Shown: positions 39,493 to 48,486 of the stretch, one piece after another | Layout of the letters: the number at the start of each line of letters is the position of its first letter | Numbering within the stretch: the stretch's first letter is position 1 | Notes under the pieces: model-generated | Seen by the model: the letters and a program-made list of their open reading frames with translations, nothing else | What the model was told of the DNA's origin: nothing | Database searches by the model: none | Program-made: the position numbers and the translations under genes | Origin: JAKANT01 sp035502095 | GTDB lineage: Bacteria; Pseudomonadota; Gammaproteobacteria; Burkholderiales; Burkholderiaceae_F | Assembly (NCBI GenBank): GCA_035502095.1 | Contig: DATJUX010000019.1 | Span: 62,001-126,000 of the forward strand | Length of the DNA stretch: 64,000 nucleotides | Direction: 5' to 3'

Positions 39493-39927
39493 ATGCCACG
39501 TATCGCCGCCGCAATCCCGCCTCTTCTGCTCGCCGCCGGGCTTGCCTGGGCACAGGCCGCGCCGCGGACCGTGCAACTCACGGCCGGCATCCACCTGATC
39601 ACGGCGGAACTTGCGGCCGACGACCCGATGCGGATGCGCGGACTAATGTTCCGCGAGTCGCTGGCACCCAACCACGGCATGTTCTTCGTGTTCGACAGCA
39701 AGGGCGTCCAGTGCATGTGGATGCGCAACACCCTCATCCCGTTGTCCGTAGCATTCATCGACGACGACGGGCGGATCCTGAACATCGAAGACATGAAGCC
39801 ACGAACCGAGGACAGTCACTGCGCGCGGGCGCCCGTGCGTTATGCGCTCGAGATGCAACAGGGATGGTTCGCGCAGCGGGGCCTGAAGGCCGGCACGATC
39901 ATCGGCGGCATCTCGGCGAACAAGTGA
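39493..39927 (+). CDS. exported DUF192 family protein
   Basis: Encodes 144 aa. A signal peptide (AAAIPPLLLAAGLAWAQA) is followed by the complete DUF192 domain: DPMRMRGLMFRESLAPNHGM, GVQCMWMRNTLIPLSVAFID and APVRYALEMQQGWF. The family has no established function. An in-frame ATG is not needed further upstream since the signal peptide begins here. A perfect hairpin with flanking A and T runs follows the stop. Confidence 0.88.
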   Translation: MPRIAAAIPPLLLAAGLAWAQAAPRTVQLTAGIHLITAELAADDPMRMRGLMFRESLAPNHGMFFVFDSKGVQCMWMRNTLIPLSVAFIDDDGRILNIEDMKPRTEDSHCARAPVRYALEMQQGWFAQRGLKAGTIIGGISANK

Positions 39928-39954
39928 GCCTGAGGGCAAACTGCGCTTGAAACC

Positions 39955-39979
39955 AAAAGGGGGCCGGGGGCCCCCTTTT
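39955..39979. terminator. bidirectional intrinsic terminator
   Basis: A perfect 11-bp inverted repeat AAAAGGGGGCC/GGCCCCCTTTT with a GGG loop. It has T-runs in both directions and lies between convergent genes (DUF192 on plus, the membrane protein on minus). Confidence 0.88.
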
Positions 39980-40000
39980 AACGCCGACATGCCGCGGGGG

Positions 40001-40594
40001 TCAGAGACCGCCGTGCGACTGTCCGACCATGCAGTAGAGCATCGGGATCGACAGCAGCGTATTGACGCGCGACGTCAGCATGGCGACGCGCGCCGCCTTC
40101 GCCTTCTCGTCGGCGGCGACCTGAACGATGCCGAGCGCCTTCTTCTGGTTCGGCCAGATGATGAACCACACGTTGTAGGCCATAATCAACGCGAGCCACA
40201 TGCCGGTGCCGATCGTGTACACCGGCGTTCGGAACGTGAGCGCCTGCACGAGGTAACCGTTCATGAGCGCCAGCAGCAGGCCCGTCACGACCGTCGCCAG
40301 AGCAGCCCAGCGGAACCAGAACAGGGCAGTGGGGGCAATCACCTTGCCGACCGCCGGTTTCTGCTCGTCGGGAATCTTTGGCATCGACGGAATCTGCACG
40401 AAGTTGAAGTACCAGAGCAGGCCGATCCACATGACGCCGGAGAGCACGTGCAGCCAGCGCATGAAGAATGTCGACCAGGTCATGTCGACCGAGATGAAAT
40501 GCCCGCTGAGGGCACCGGCGAGGATGATGATGATCACGAGCAGCACGACACCCGCTATCACCGTGCGCCCGAGGGATTGGAGGATTGCGCCCAT
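40001..40594 (-). CDS. membrane protein with urate-oxidase-N-terminal (PuuD-like) domain
   Basis: Encodes 197 aa with about five membrane helices. The conserved core RWLHVLSGVMWIGLLWYFNF (about 46-65) and the motif NVWFIIWPNQKKALGIV match the membrane domain found at the N-terminus of bacterial PuuD urate hydroxylases. The cytochrome c domain of PuuD is missing, so urate oxidation cannot be assumed. The ATG at 40594 gives MGAILQSLGRT. No purine-degradation genes lie nearby. Confidence 0.72.
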   Translation of the reverse strand: MGAILQSLGRTVIAGVVLLVIIIILAGALSGHFISVDMTWSTFFMRWLHVLSGVMWIGLLWYFNFVQIPSMPKIPDEQKPAVGKVIAPTALFWFRWAALATVVTGLLLALMNGYLVQALTFRTPVYTIGTGMWLALIMAYNVWFIIWPNQKKALGIVQVAADEKAKAARVAMLTSRVNTLLSIPMLYCMVGQSHGGL

Positions 40595-40701
40595 CGTTCG
40601 ATCTCCTCTTGTCACTTTTCTCCGCACCAGCCACCGCGAGAGGCCTCTCCGGAGGGCGGCGAATCTAGCACAGCGACCTGTCGGCCCGGATCGCAGCGCT
40701 A

Positions 40702-42072
40702 CTATTCGGCGCTCGAGGCGGGCGATGCCGTGCTCTCCACGCGAGCATGCACGCTGCCTTGCGCGAGCACGATTTCAATCGGCTGGCCCACGTTCAGTTG
40801 CCGCGCTTGCGTGACCACGCGGCCCGCGGCATCGCGCACGATGCTGTAGCCGCGCGTGAGCACGGCCTCGGGGTCGAGATGCGCCAGTTCGCCGCATATC
40901 CGCTCGAGCCGGGCTCTGTTGCCTTGCGCGACGTCCCGTCCGGCCCTTCCGATCGCGTCGATCTGCTCACGCAACGCGCGGCGCACGGCCGCGACGTCGG
41001 GACGCTCCCGGCGCAGGCGCTCGCGGTCGGATGCCAGTCTCACGCGCCCCGCCGAACATTGCTCGGCGGGGATGCGGCGCACCCGCAGGACCAACTGAGC
41101 GATCCGCGCGCGCAGACCGGCCAGTGGCGCCCGCGGAGCGAGCAGCGCCCGTTGCGCATAATCGAGCCGCTGCAGCCACGCTCCGAATCGTCCTTGTAGC
41201 GTGTTGCGCAGGCGCTGCACGCGGGCTTCGATCGTCCCCGCCAGCACCGCCGCATCGGGCGCCACGACTTCGGCCGCTGCGGTGGGCGTTGGCGCACGCA
41301 GGTCCGCGGCAAAGTCCGCGATCGTGAAGTCGGACTCGTGCCCGACGCCGACCACCACCGGAATGGCGCTCGCGCGGATCGCTCGCGCGACCGCTTCATC
41401 GTTGAACGACCAGAGGTCCTCGATCGACCCGCCGCCGCGCACGAGCAGCAGCACGTCGGCGTCCGCGCGCGCCGATGCGCGCTCGAGCATCGACGCGATC
41501 GCACGACCGGCACCGTCGCCTTGCACCGGAGCCGGGTACACCACGATGCGGCAATACGGCGCCCGTCGCCGCAGCGTGGTCAGCACGTCGCGCAGGGCCG
41601 CCGCCTGCAACGACGTGACGATCCCGATCGCCGACGGCATCGCAGGAAGAGCACGCTTGCGCGCAGCGTCGAAAAGGCCTTCCGCGCCGAGCCGCTCGCG
41701 CAGCCGCAGAAACGCCTCGTAGAGCCGCCCTGGCCCAGTGGGCGCCAGCGATTCGACGGTGAGCTGGTACTCGCCGCGCGGCTCGTACAGCGTCACCTGG
41801 GCGAGCACTTCGACCGCGTCGCCGTCGCGCGGGGCACTGCGTGCCAGCGCGTTGCGCATGCGGTACATCACGCAACGCACCTGCGCGCTGTCGTCCTTGA
41901 GGGCGAAATACCAATGCCCGCTGGATGCGCGCGCGAAACCGCTCACCTCCCCGCGCACCCGCACCAGCGGGAATCCGCGCGCCAGCAATCCAGCCACTGC
42001 GCGGTTAAGCAATGAAACTGTCAGCGGTTCCCGCGTGGCTGCTGGATTGGCGGACCCGGATTCAAGCGCCAT
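40702..42072 (-). CDS. xseA: exodeoxyribonuclease VII large subunit
   Basis: Encodes 456 aa. The N-terminal OB-fold (VRGEVSGFARASSGHWYFAL) is followed by the catalytic domain with GIVTSLQAAALRDVLTTL and the RGGGSIEDLWSFND signature, and a long helical C-terminal region for subunit XseB binding. Exo VII degrades single-stranded DNA into short oligonucleotides. xseB is not in the window. The ATG at 42072 matches MALES-type starts; upstream in-frame sequence is not conserved in character. Confidence 0.93.
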   Translation of the reverse strand: MALESGSANPAATREPLTVSLLNRAVAGLLARGFPLVRVRGEVSGFARASSGHWYFALKDDSAQVRCVMYRMRNALARSAPRDGDAVEVLAQVTLYEPRGEYQLTVESLAPTGPGRLYEAFLRLRERLGAEGLFDAARKRALPAMPSAIGIVTSLQAAALRDVLTTLRRRAPYCRIVVYPAPVQGDGAGRAIASMLERASARADADVLLLVRGGGSIEDLWSFNDEAVARAIRASAIPVVVGVGHESDFTIADFAADLRAPTPTAAAEVVAPDAAVLAGTIEARVQRLRNTLQGRFGAWLQRLDYAQRALLAPRAPLAGLRARIAQLVLRVRRIPAEQCSAGRVRLASDRERLRRERPDVAAVRRALREQIDAIGRAGRDVAQGNRARLERICGELAHLDPEAVLTRGYSIVRDAAGRVVTQARQLNVGQPIEIVLAQGSVHARVESTASPASSAE

Positions 42073-42254
42073 GCGGCTCTCGGAGCAAAAGCTTTCCACA
42101 AAGCACGTGTTTGCGTAGGTCCGCGCGCGGCGCCGCCCTCGCGTCCACACGGTCATGCCAAGGGATTGATTCGGCAGGTGAATTCATCGTCGGCAGGGTA
42201 GCGAAACCAGGGAGATTCGTGCGGCGGCGCGCACTTGCAGCCTCCGCGCACGAC

Positions 42255-42276
42255 TTGTCCACAATGTTGTCCACAA
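42255..42276 (+). repeat. tandem 10-bp repeat with DnaA-box-like 9-mers
   Basis: TTGTCCACAA occurs twice in direct orientation (42255-42264 and 42267-42276) with 2 bases between. Each contains TTGTCCACA, one base from the DnaA consensus TTATCCACA. It lies in the 290-base xseA-exbB gap, which otherwise shows no gene. Confidence 0.6.
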
Positions 42277-42362
42277 GATCGCGCCAGGAAGCCGCAAAAC
42301 GCCGGTTCGCATGCCTCGACTAAACTGCGGGCGCTTTTTTTGCATGCGACGGAGATGCCCGA

Positions 42363-42977
42363 TTGTTCGCGATCGTACAAAGCCTCGGCTGGCCGATCTG
42401 GCCGCTGATCATCGCATCGATCGTTGCCCTCGCGCTGATCATCGAGCGGTCGACCGTGCTCAGACGAGGCCGTATCGCGCCCGCGACGCTTCTGCAGGAT
42501 GTGCTTGCGCTGCATGCGAAGCGCCAGGTCACGCCCGAAGTCGTGGGCCGTCTCGAGCAGAGTTCGCCTCTCGGCCGCATCCTCGCGGCAGGGCTGCGCA
42601 ACGAACGCGCGCCGCGTGACATCGCCATCCACGCCGTTGAGAGTGCAGGCGCCCACGCTGCGCACGAGCTTTCACGGTACCTCACGCTGCTCGGGTCCAT
42701 CGGTTCGATCGCCCCGCTGCTCGGCCTGTTCGGCACCGTGGTCGGCATGATCGAGATCTTCGCTTCCCAGCAGGCCGGCTCGAATCCGCAGCAGCTCGCG
42801 CAGGGCATCTCGCTCGCGTTGTATTGCACGGCCTTCGGCATCATCGTCGCCGTGCCGGCCGTGCTGTTCTACCGCCACTTTCGCACCCGGGTCGAGTCCT
42901 TCCTGGTCGACATGGAGCAGCAGGGTCAGCGCCTGCTCGACGCGCTCTACGCCGACCGGATGCCGAGGAGGACCTGA
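42363..42977 (+). CDS. exbB: MotA/TolQ/ExbB family proton channel protein
   Basis: Encodes 204 aa from a TTG start, with GGAG 8 bases upstream. Three membrane helices: PIWPLIIASIVALALIIERS near the start, TLLGSIGSIAPLLGLFGTVVGMIEIF (the ion-path helix pair), and GISLALYCTAFGIIVAVPAV. It works with the following ExbD-like protein to use the proton gradient for energising an envelope process. No TonB is in the operon, so the powered partner is unclear. First gene of the exbBD-lpxK-Trm112-kdsB run. Confidence 0.9.
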   Translation: MFAIVQSLGWPIWPLIIASIVALALIIERSTVLRRGRIAPATLLQDVLALHAKRQVTPEVVGRLEQSSPLGRILAAGLRNERAPRDIAIHAVESAGAHAAHELSRYLTLLGSIGSIAPLLGLFGTVVGMIEIFASQQAGSNPQQLAQGISLALYCTAFGIIVAVPAVLFYRHFRTRVESFLVDMEQQGQRLLDALYADRMPRRT

Positions 42978-43405
42978 TGCGCTTCCGCCGGCCGCTCGAA
43001 GAAGATCCTGAACTCAATCTCATCCCGCTGATCGACGTGATGCTGATCGTCCTGATCTTCCTCGCGGTCACTACGACCTATTCGCGCTTCTCCGAGCTGC
43101 AGATCGAGCTTCCGACCGCCGATGCAAACAAGACCCAGAATCGGCCGCAGGAAATCCAGGTCGGCGTCACGGCCGACGGGCGCATCGCGATCGAGCGCGT
43201 CCTGGTCGGCGTCACCGATCCGGGCGCCATCGCCGATTTGTTGGTGCGCGCGGCGCGCGGCAAGGACAAGCCGCTTCTCGTGATCAATGCCGACGCCCAG
43301 GCCCCGCATCAGGCGGTGATCAACGTGATGGAGGCAGCCCGCCTCGCCAATCTCCCGCGCATCAGTTTCGCGACGCAGCGGCAAGCCGCGGGCGGCCGGC
43401 GCTGA
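42977..43405 (+). CDS. exbD: ExbD/TolR family biopolymer transport protein
   Basis: Encodes 142 aa. A single N-terminal membrane helix carries the proton-accepting aspartate in LNLIPLIDVMLIVLIFLAVT; a periplasmic domain follows. Its ATG overlaps the exbB stop (TGATG). In this conserved gene order it is followed by lpxK, which suggests a link to lipopolysaccharide assembly, though this is inference. Confidence 0.92.
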   Translation: MRFRRPLEEDPELNLIPLIDVMLIVLIFLAVTTTYSRFSELQIELPTADANKTQNRPQEIQVGVTADGRIAIERVLVGVTDPGAIADLLVRAARGKDKPLLVINADAQAPHQAVINVMEAARLANLPRISFATQRQAAGGRR

Positions 43406-43416
43406 GGCGTGCGGCG

Positions 43417-44529
43417 ATGGCGCTCCGGGCGCGCCTGCAGTCGTGGTTCGCCAAGGCCTGGCAGCGGCGCGGCGTGCTGGCGCGTGCGTTGTTGCCGCTT
43501 GCCTTGCTGCACGGCCTGTGGCGTCGCTTCGACGTCTGGCGGTACCGGGCGGGCTTGGCACAACCGCAGCGCCTTCCCGTTCCGGTCGTGGTGATCGGCA
43601 ACCTCTACGTCGGTGGCAGCGGCAAGACGCCGCTGACGATCGAAGTGACGCGTGCGCTGCGTGCACGCGGCTGGTCACCCGGAGTGATCTCGCGCGGCTA
43701 TGGCGCGGGGCGCGCCTCGCCGCGCGCGGTGCAGGTCAACGGCAGCGCCAGCGATTACGGCGACGAGCCGCTGCTGATCGCACGCGCCAGTCAGGTGCCG
43801 GTCGCCGTGGGAACGGATCGTGCCGCCGCGGCACGGCTGCTGCTGAATCTGAATCCGCATGTCGACGTGATCGTCGCCGACGATGGCCTGCAGCACCGCC
43901 GCCTCGCGCGCGACGTGGAGATCGCAGTCGTGCACGAGGCCGGTTTCGGCAACGGATGGTTGCTCCCGGCCGGCCCCTTGCGCGATCCACCGTGGCGACT
44001 GGACAGTGTAGATGCGGTCGTGTTGCACGGGTTGACGCCTCCGGTGCGGATCTACTCGCCGTTCTTTCGGATGAAGACATCGATTTCGTGCGCCTACCCG
44101 CTGAAGGACCCGGTGCGGCGTTTTGCGCTCGCCGACCTGGCCGCTGAGCAGCGCGTCGGCAATCAGACCTGTGTCGCTGCTGCTGGAATAGGCAACCCGG
44201 AACGCTTCTTCGCCATGCTGCGCGCCTTCGGCCTCGAGATCACGACGCTGGCGCTGGGCGATCACTACGACTTCGCCCGCAACCCGTTCCTCGACTTGAG
44301 GTTCGACCGGGCGTTCATCACCGAAAAGGACGCCGTAAAATGCGCGGCCAATACGTCGCTCGCCAACGATGCCCGCCTCTACGTCGTGCCGCTCGAAGCG
44401 CAGGTCGACGCGGCGTTGATCGACCTGATCGAAGCGCGCGTGCGGCCCACGCAGGAAACGCGCCACCATGGACCATCGCCTGCTCGAGATCCTCGTCTGT
44501 CCGATCACCAAGGGACCCCTGGCCTATGA
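43417..44529 (+). CDS. lpxK: tetraacyldisaccharide 4'-kinase
   Basis: Encodes 370 aa. LpxK phosphorylates the lipid A disaccharide at the 4' position. The N-terminal membrane-associated segment, the P-loop NLYVGGSGKTPLTIE (about 63-77) and the VIVADDGLQHRRLARD motif are intact. The last 25 or so residues (after about 345) look unlike the family and overlap the Trm112 gene by 62 bases, so the C-terminus may have been extended by loss of an earlier stop. Confidence 0.93.
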   Translation: MALRARLQSWFAKAWQRRGVLARALLPLALLHGLWRRFDVWRYRAGLAQPQRLPVPVVVIGNLYVGGSGKTPLTIEVTRALRARGWSPGVISRGYGAGRASPRAVQVNGSASDYGDEPLLIARASQVPVAVGTDRAAAARLLLNLNPHVDVIVADDGLQHRRLARDVEIAVVHEAGFGNGWLLPAGPLRDPPWRLDSVDAVVLHGLTPPVRIYSPFFRMKTSISCAYPLKDPVRRFALADLAAEQRVGNQTCVAAAGIGNPERFFAMLRAFGLEITTLALGDHYDFARNPFLDLRFDRAFITEKDAVKCAANTSLANDARLYVVPLEAQVDAALIDLIEARVRPTQETRHHGPSPARDPRLSDHQGTPGL

Positions 44530-44656
44530 CCGCGCCAACCAGGAGCTGATCTCCCGCGCGGCCGGGCTTGCCTACCCGATCCGCGATGGCATCCCCGTGA
44601 TGCTCGAAAGCGAGGGGCGCCGCCTCGACGAGCCCCCGGCGCCGGACGCCGGTTGA
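44468..44656 (+). CDS. Trm112 family protein
   Basis: Encodes 62 aa of the small Trm112/YcaR domain: LLEILVCPITKGPLAYD at the N-terminus and AYPIRDGIPVMLESEG at the end. Only one of the zinc-ligand cysteines of the eukaryotic protein is visible. Bacterial members sit between lpxK and kdsB, as here; the function is unproven. It overlaps lpxK by 62 bases. Confidence 0.9.
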   Translation: MDHRLLEILVCPITKGPLAYDRANQELISRAAGLAYPIRDGIPVMLESEGRRLDEPPAPDAG

Positions 44657-44668
44657 GCGGGCCCCGCG

Positions 44669-45433
44669 ATGGCTGACTTCGTCGCGCTGATTCCGGCGCG
44701 CCTGGCATCGACCCGCCTGCCCCGCAAACCACTTGCCGACATAGACGGGGTCCCGATGGTCGTGCGGGTCGCGCAGCGCGCTGCACAAAGCGGCGCGACC
44801 CGTGTGGTCGTGGCCGCCGATGACGCCGAGGTCCTGGAGGCCTGCCGCGCCCACGGCGTGGCGGCGGTTCTCACCGCGAGCACGCATGCGACCGGCACCG
44901 ACCGCCTTGCCGAAGCCTGTCGCCTGCTCGGCCTTGCCGGAAGCGATTTCGTCGTCAATGTGCAGGGTGACGAGCCTTTGATTCCGCCCGATCTCGTCGC
45001 GCAGGTCGCCGATCTTCTGGCGGCGAGTCCCGACTGCGCGATCGCCACCGCGGCACACACGCTGCACGATGCGACCGAGTTCTTCAGCCCGCATGTGGTC
45101 AAGGTCGTCACCGATCGGCGCGGCCGCGCGCTCTACTTCTCCCGCGCGCCGATTCCGTGGGCGCGCGATGCGTTTGCACTCGATCGCACCGCACTGCCCG
45201 CCGGAATGACGGTCTTGCGCCACGTCGGCCTCTACGCATACAGGGTGGCCTTCCTCGCGCGCTTCCCGGCGCTCGAACGGTCGCCGCTCGAGGCCCTCGA
45301 GAGCCTCGAACAACTGCGCGCGCTGTGGCACGGCGAGCGGATCGCCGTGCTGCCATTGGCGCACGGCCTGCCCGCAGGCGTCGACACACCGGCTGACCTC
45401 GAGCTCGTGCGCCGCGCATTCACCGCCTCCTGA
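44669..45433 (+). CDS. kdsB: CMP-KDO synthetase
   Basis: Encodes 254 aa. KdsB activates KDO with CTP for lipopolysaccharide core synthesis. The nucleotide-binding start IPARLASTRLPRKPLADIDG, the GTDRLAEA and NVQGDEPLIPP motifs, and the HVGLYAYRVAFL segment are typical. It follows Trm112 by 12 bases. Confidence 0.96.
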   Translation: MADFVALIPARLASTRLPRKPLADIDGVPMVVRVAQRAAQSGATRVVVAADDAEVLEACRAHGVAAVLTASTHATGTDRLAEACRLLGLAGSDFVVNVQGDEPLIPPDLVAQVADLLAASPDCAIATAAHTLHDATEFFSPHVVKVVTDRRGRALYFSRAPIPWARDAFALDRTALPAGMTVLRHVGLYAYRVAFLARFPALERSPLEALESLEQLRALWHGERIAVLPLAHGLPAGVDTPADLELVRRAFTAS

Positions 45434-45476
45434 GCGCAGCGCTCCTCTCGAAAGCCGGCGTTCCCACCAGCGGTTT

Positions 45477-45507
45477 TTGCGAGGCGTCAGGGTCTTGCGG
45501 TTAGAAT
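45477..45507 (+). promoter_or_regulatory. predicted adk promoter
   Basis: -10 TAGAAT (45502-45507) and -35 TTGCGA (45477-45482) are 19 bases apart. A start near 45514 leaves a leader of about 70 bases before adk. Confidence 0.4.
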
Positions 45508-45584
45508 GCGCCGCTTTGGCCGGACGCCGGTGGAAAAAGTGGCGCCCCCTGAGCGATGCAGCGATATCAGACAAAGGAACGGGG

Positions 45585-46238
45585 ATGCGTCTGATCCTTC
45601 TTGGTCCGCCGGGCGCCGGCAAGGGCACGCAGGCGACGTTCATCAAGGAGCACTTCGGCATCCCTCAGATTTCCACCGGTGACATGCTGCGTGCGGCGGT
45701 GCGCGCCGGCACGCCGCTCGGACTTGCGGCAAAGAAGGTGATGGACGCGGGCCAGCTGGTCTCGGACGACATCATCATCGGCCTGGTCAAGGAGCGCCTC
45801 GAAGGACCCGACTGCCGCAGCGGGTACCTGTTCGACGGATTTCCACGCACGCTTCCGCAGGCGGAGAGCCTGAGGGAGGCAAACGTCCAGGTGGACTTCG
45901 TGCTCGAGATTGCAGTTCCGGACGAGGACATTCTCGAGCGCATGGTCGGCCGGCGCGTCCACCTGGCGAGTGGTCGCACCTACCACGTCAGGTTCAATCC
46001 GCCACGCCAGGAAGGCCGCGACGATGCCACCGGGGAGCCGCTGATCCAGCGCGACGATGACAAGGCCGAGGTCGTGCTCAAGCGGCTCGAGATCTATCGC
46101 GCACAGACGAGTGCGCTGATCGACTACTACGCCAAGTGGGCCGCCACCGGCGACGCCGCCGCGCCGAAGCACCGCAAGGTCGATGGGCGCGGACGGGTGG
46201 AAGAAATCAAACAACGCGTGTTCGACGCTCTGAGATAG
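45585..46238 (+). CDS. adk: adenylate kinase
   Basis: Encodes 217 aa. The P-loop GPPGAGKGTQA (7-17), the DGFPRTLPQA NMP-binding motif and the long LID (GRRVHLASGRTYHVRFNPP) are intact. The LID has no cysteines, so it is the zinc-free Gram-negative form. The ATG at 45585 follows AAAGGAACGGGG; longer in-frame sequence upstream is in the presumed leader. Confidence 0.97.
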   Translation: MRLILLGPPGAGKGTQATFIKEHFGIPQISTGDMLRAAVRAGTPLGLAAKKVMDAGQLVSDDIIIGLVKERLEGPDCRSGYLFDGFPRTLPQAESLREANVQVDFVLEIAVPDEDILERMVGRRVHLASGRTYHVRFNPPRQEGRDDATGEPLIQRDDDKAEVVLKRLEIYRAQTSALIDYYAKWAATGDAAAPKHRKVDGRGRVEEIKQRVFDALR

Positions 46239-46287
46239 CGTCGCCGGCGCCACCCCCGATTCCAGCAATCCCGACAAGGAGAACCTC

Positions 46288-48486
46288 ATGTCTTCCGCCT
46301 TGATGCTTGCGCTCGTCTGCGGCCTTGCGGCCGTGGTGTTCGGCGCCTGGTCCATCTCGTGGATCCTCAAGCAACCCGCGGGCAACGCGCGCATGCAGGA
46401 AATCGCGGCTGCAGTGCAGACCGGCGCACGTGCCTACCTCAATCGCCAATACCGCACGATCGCCATCGTCGGTGTCGTGCTGGCGATCGTGATCTGGCTG
46501 GTGCCGCAACTCGGCCCGTGGACTGCCATCGGCTTCGTGCTCGGCGCCGTGCTATCCGGCGCCGCCGGCTACGCCGGCATGAACGTCTCGGTGCGTGCCA
46601 ACGTGCGCACCGCCCAGGCGGCGACCCAAGGCCTGAATGCAGCACTGAACATCGCTTTTCGGGGCGGCGCGATCACCGGCCTGCTGGTGGTGGGTTTCGG
46701 TCTGCTCGGTGTCAGCGGCTTCTTTTGGCTCATCAGCGCGACGCACGCCGGCGCAGAAACACGCGAGCTGCTTCACCCCATGATCGGTTTTGCGTTCGGC
46801 GCATCGCTGATCTCGATCTTCGCGCGTCTCGGCGGCGGCATCTTCACCAAGGGCGCGGACGTCGGCGCCGACCTGGTGGGCAAGGTCGAAGCAGGCATTC
46901 CCGAGGACGATCCGCGCAATCCTGCCGTGATTGCCGACAACGTCGGCGACAACGTCGGCGACTGCGCCGGCATGGCCGCCGACCTGTTCGAGACGTTCGC
47001 GGTGACGGTCGTCGCCACGATGCTCGTCGGCGGGTTCTTCTTCAAGGATGCCGGCGCCGAGGGCGTCGCCGCGGGCATCGTCTACCCGCTGGCAATCTCC
47101 GGGGTCTCGATCCTCGCCTCGATCGTCGGTTGCTTCTTCGTCAAGGCGCGCGAAGGCGGCAAGATCATGAACGCGCTGTACCGCGGCCTGATCGTGGCCG
47201 GAGTCATCGCGCTCGTCCTGTTCTATCCGGTGACTAACTGGGTCCTCGGCCCCTTCGCGGCTCAGGCGGGCACCAGCGTGGGCAGCCTGTACCTGGCGGC
47301 GCTGGTCGGGCTGGTCCTGACCGGCGCGCTGGTCTACATCACCGAGTACTACACCGGCACACAGTTCGCGCCGGTCAGATACGTCGCCAAGGCCTCGACG
47401 ACCGGCCATGCAACCAACATCATTGCCGGGATCGCCGTTTCGATGAAGGCGTGCGCCTGGCCGCTGCTCGCCATCTGCGCGGCGATCTTCGCTTCATACA
47501 AGTTCGCGGGCCTGTACGGCATCGCGGTTGCGGCGACCGCAATGCTGTCCATGACCGGCATCATCGTCGCCCTGGACGCATACGGACCGATCACCGACAA
47601 CGCCGGCGGCATCGCGGAAATGGCCGAACTGCCGAAGGAGGTGCGCAACATCACCGATCCGCTCGATGCGGTCGGAAACACGACCAAGGCGGTAACGAAG
47701 GGCTACGCGATCGGATCGGCCGGACTCGCCGCACTGGTGCTGTTTGCCGACTACACGGGCGGCCTGGAGCAGGCAGGAATCAAGCCGGTGTTCGACCTGT
47801 CGAACTACAAGGTGATCATTGGCCTGTTCATCGGCGGCCTCGTCCCCTATCTGTTCGGCGCAATGGCGATGGAAGCGGTCGGACGCGCGGCCGGCGCGGT
47901 GGTCGAGGAAGTGCGGCGCCAGTTCCGCGAGATCAAGGGCATCATGGAGCACACGGCCAAGCCCGATTACTCGCGAGCGGTCGACATGCTCACGAGTGCG
48001 GCGATCAAGGAGATGATGGTGCCGTCCCTGTTGCCGGTGCTGGTCCCGATCGTCGTCGGCATCGTGCTTGGGCCGGAAGCGCTCGGTGGCGTGTTGATGG
48101 GAACCATCGTGACCGGGCTCTTCGTCGCGATTTCGATGACCACCGGCGGCGGCGCTTGGGACAACGCGAAGAAGTACATCGAAGAAGGCAACTACGGCGG
48201 CAAGGGCTCCGACGCACACAAGGCGGCGGTGACCGGCGACACGGTCGGCGACCCCTACAAGGACACGGCCGGCCCGGCCGTCAATCCGCTCATCAAGATT
48301 ATCAACATCGTGGCCCTTCTCATCGTCCCCATCATCGCAGCGATGCATACCGACAAGCCGGCCGGATCATCGCTACAAGTGCCGGCCGTCGCGACCGCTG
48401 CGGTCGGCAGTCCGGCGCCGATGGCCGTCGCTCCGGGAAGACAGATAGAATCGGGGCATGGGTCGGACGGGCATGGAACACATTGA
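46288..48486 (+). CDS. hppA: membrane-bound proton-pumping pyrophosphatase
   Basis: Encodes 732 aa with about 16 membrane helices. It couples PPi hydrolysis to proton pumping. The substrate site has KGADVGADLVGKVEAGIPED and NVGDNVGDCAGMAADLFE. In GNTTKAVTKGYAIGSA the Lys (and Thr three residues later) is the signature of potassium-independent H+-PPases; potassium-dependent forms have Ala there. The C-terminal 40 residues form a hydrophilic tail ending in a Gly/His cluster. A small ORF starts inside its last codons. Confidence 0.95.
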   Translation: MSSALMLALVCGLAAVVFGAWSISWILKQPAGNARMQEIAAAVQTGARAYLNRQYRTIAIVGVVLAIVIWLVPQLGPWTAIGFVLGAVLSGAAGYAGMNVSVRANVRTAQAATQGLNAALNIAFRGGAITGLLVVGFGLLGVSGFFWLISATHAGAETRELLHPMIGFAFGASLISIFARLGGGIFTKGADVGADLVGKVEAGIPEDDPRNPAVIADNVGDNVGDCAGMAADLFETFAVTVVATMLVGGFFFKDAGAEGVAAGIVYPLAISGVSILASIVGCFFVKAREGGKIMNALYRGLIVAGVIALVLFYPVTNWVLGPFAAQAGTSVGSLYLAALVGLVLTGALVYITEYYTGTQFAPVRYVAKASTTGHATNIIAGIAVSMKACAWPLLAICAAIFASYKFAGLYGIAVAATAMLSMTGIIVALDAYGPITDNAGGIAEMAELPKEVRNITDPLDAVGNTTKAVTKGYAIGSAGLAALVLFADYTGGLEQAGIKPVFDLSNYKVIIGLFIGGLVPYLFGAMAMEAVGRAAGAVVEEVRRQFREIKGIMEHTAKPDYSRAVDMLTSAAIKEMMVPSLLPVLVPIVVGIVLGPEALGGVLMGTIVTGLFVAISMTTGGGAWDNAKKYIEEGNYGGKGSDAHKAAVTGDTVGDPYKDTAGPAVNPLIKIINIVALLIVPIIAAMHTDKPAGSSLQVPAVATAAVGSPAPMAVAPGRQIESGHGSDGHGTH

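Noticed and set aside
42255..42276. Replication origin reading of the DnaA-box-like repeats
   Set aside because: Only two boxes, no AT-rich unwinding region, and no dnaA, dnaN, gyrB or parAB genes nearby.
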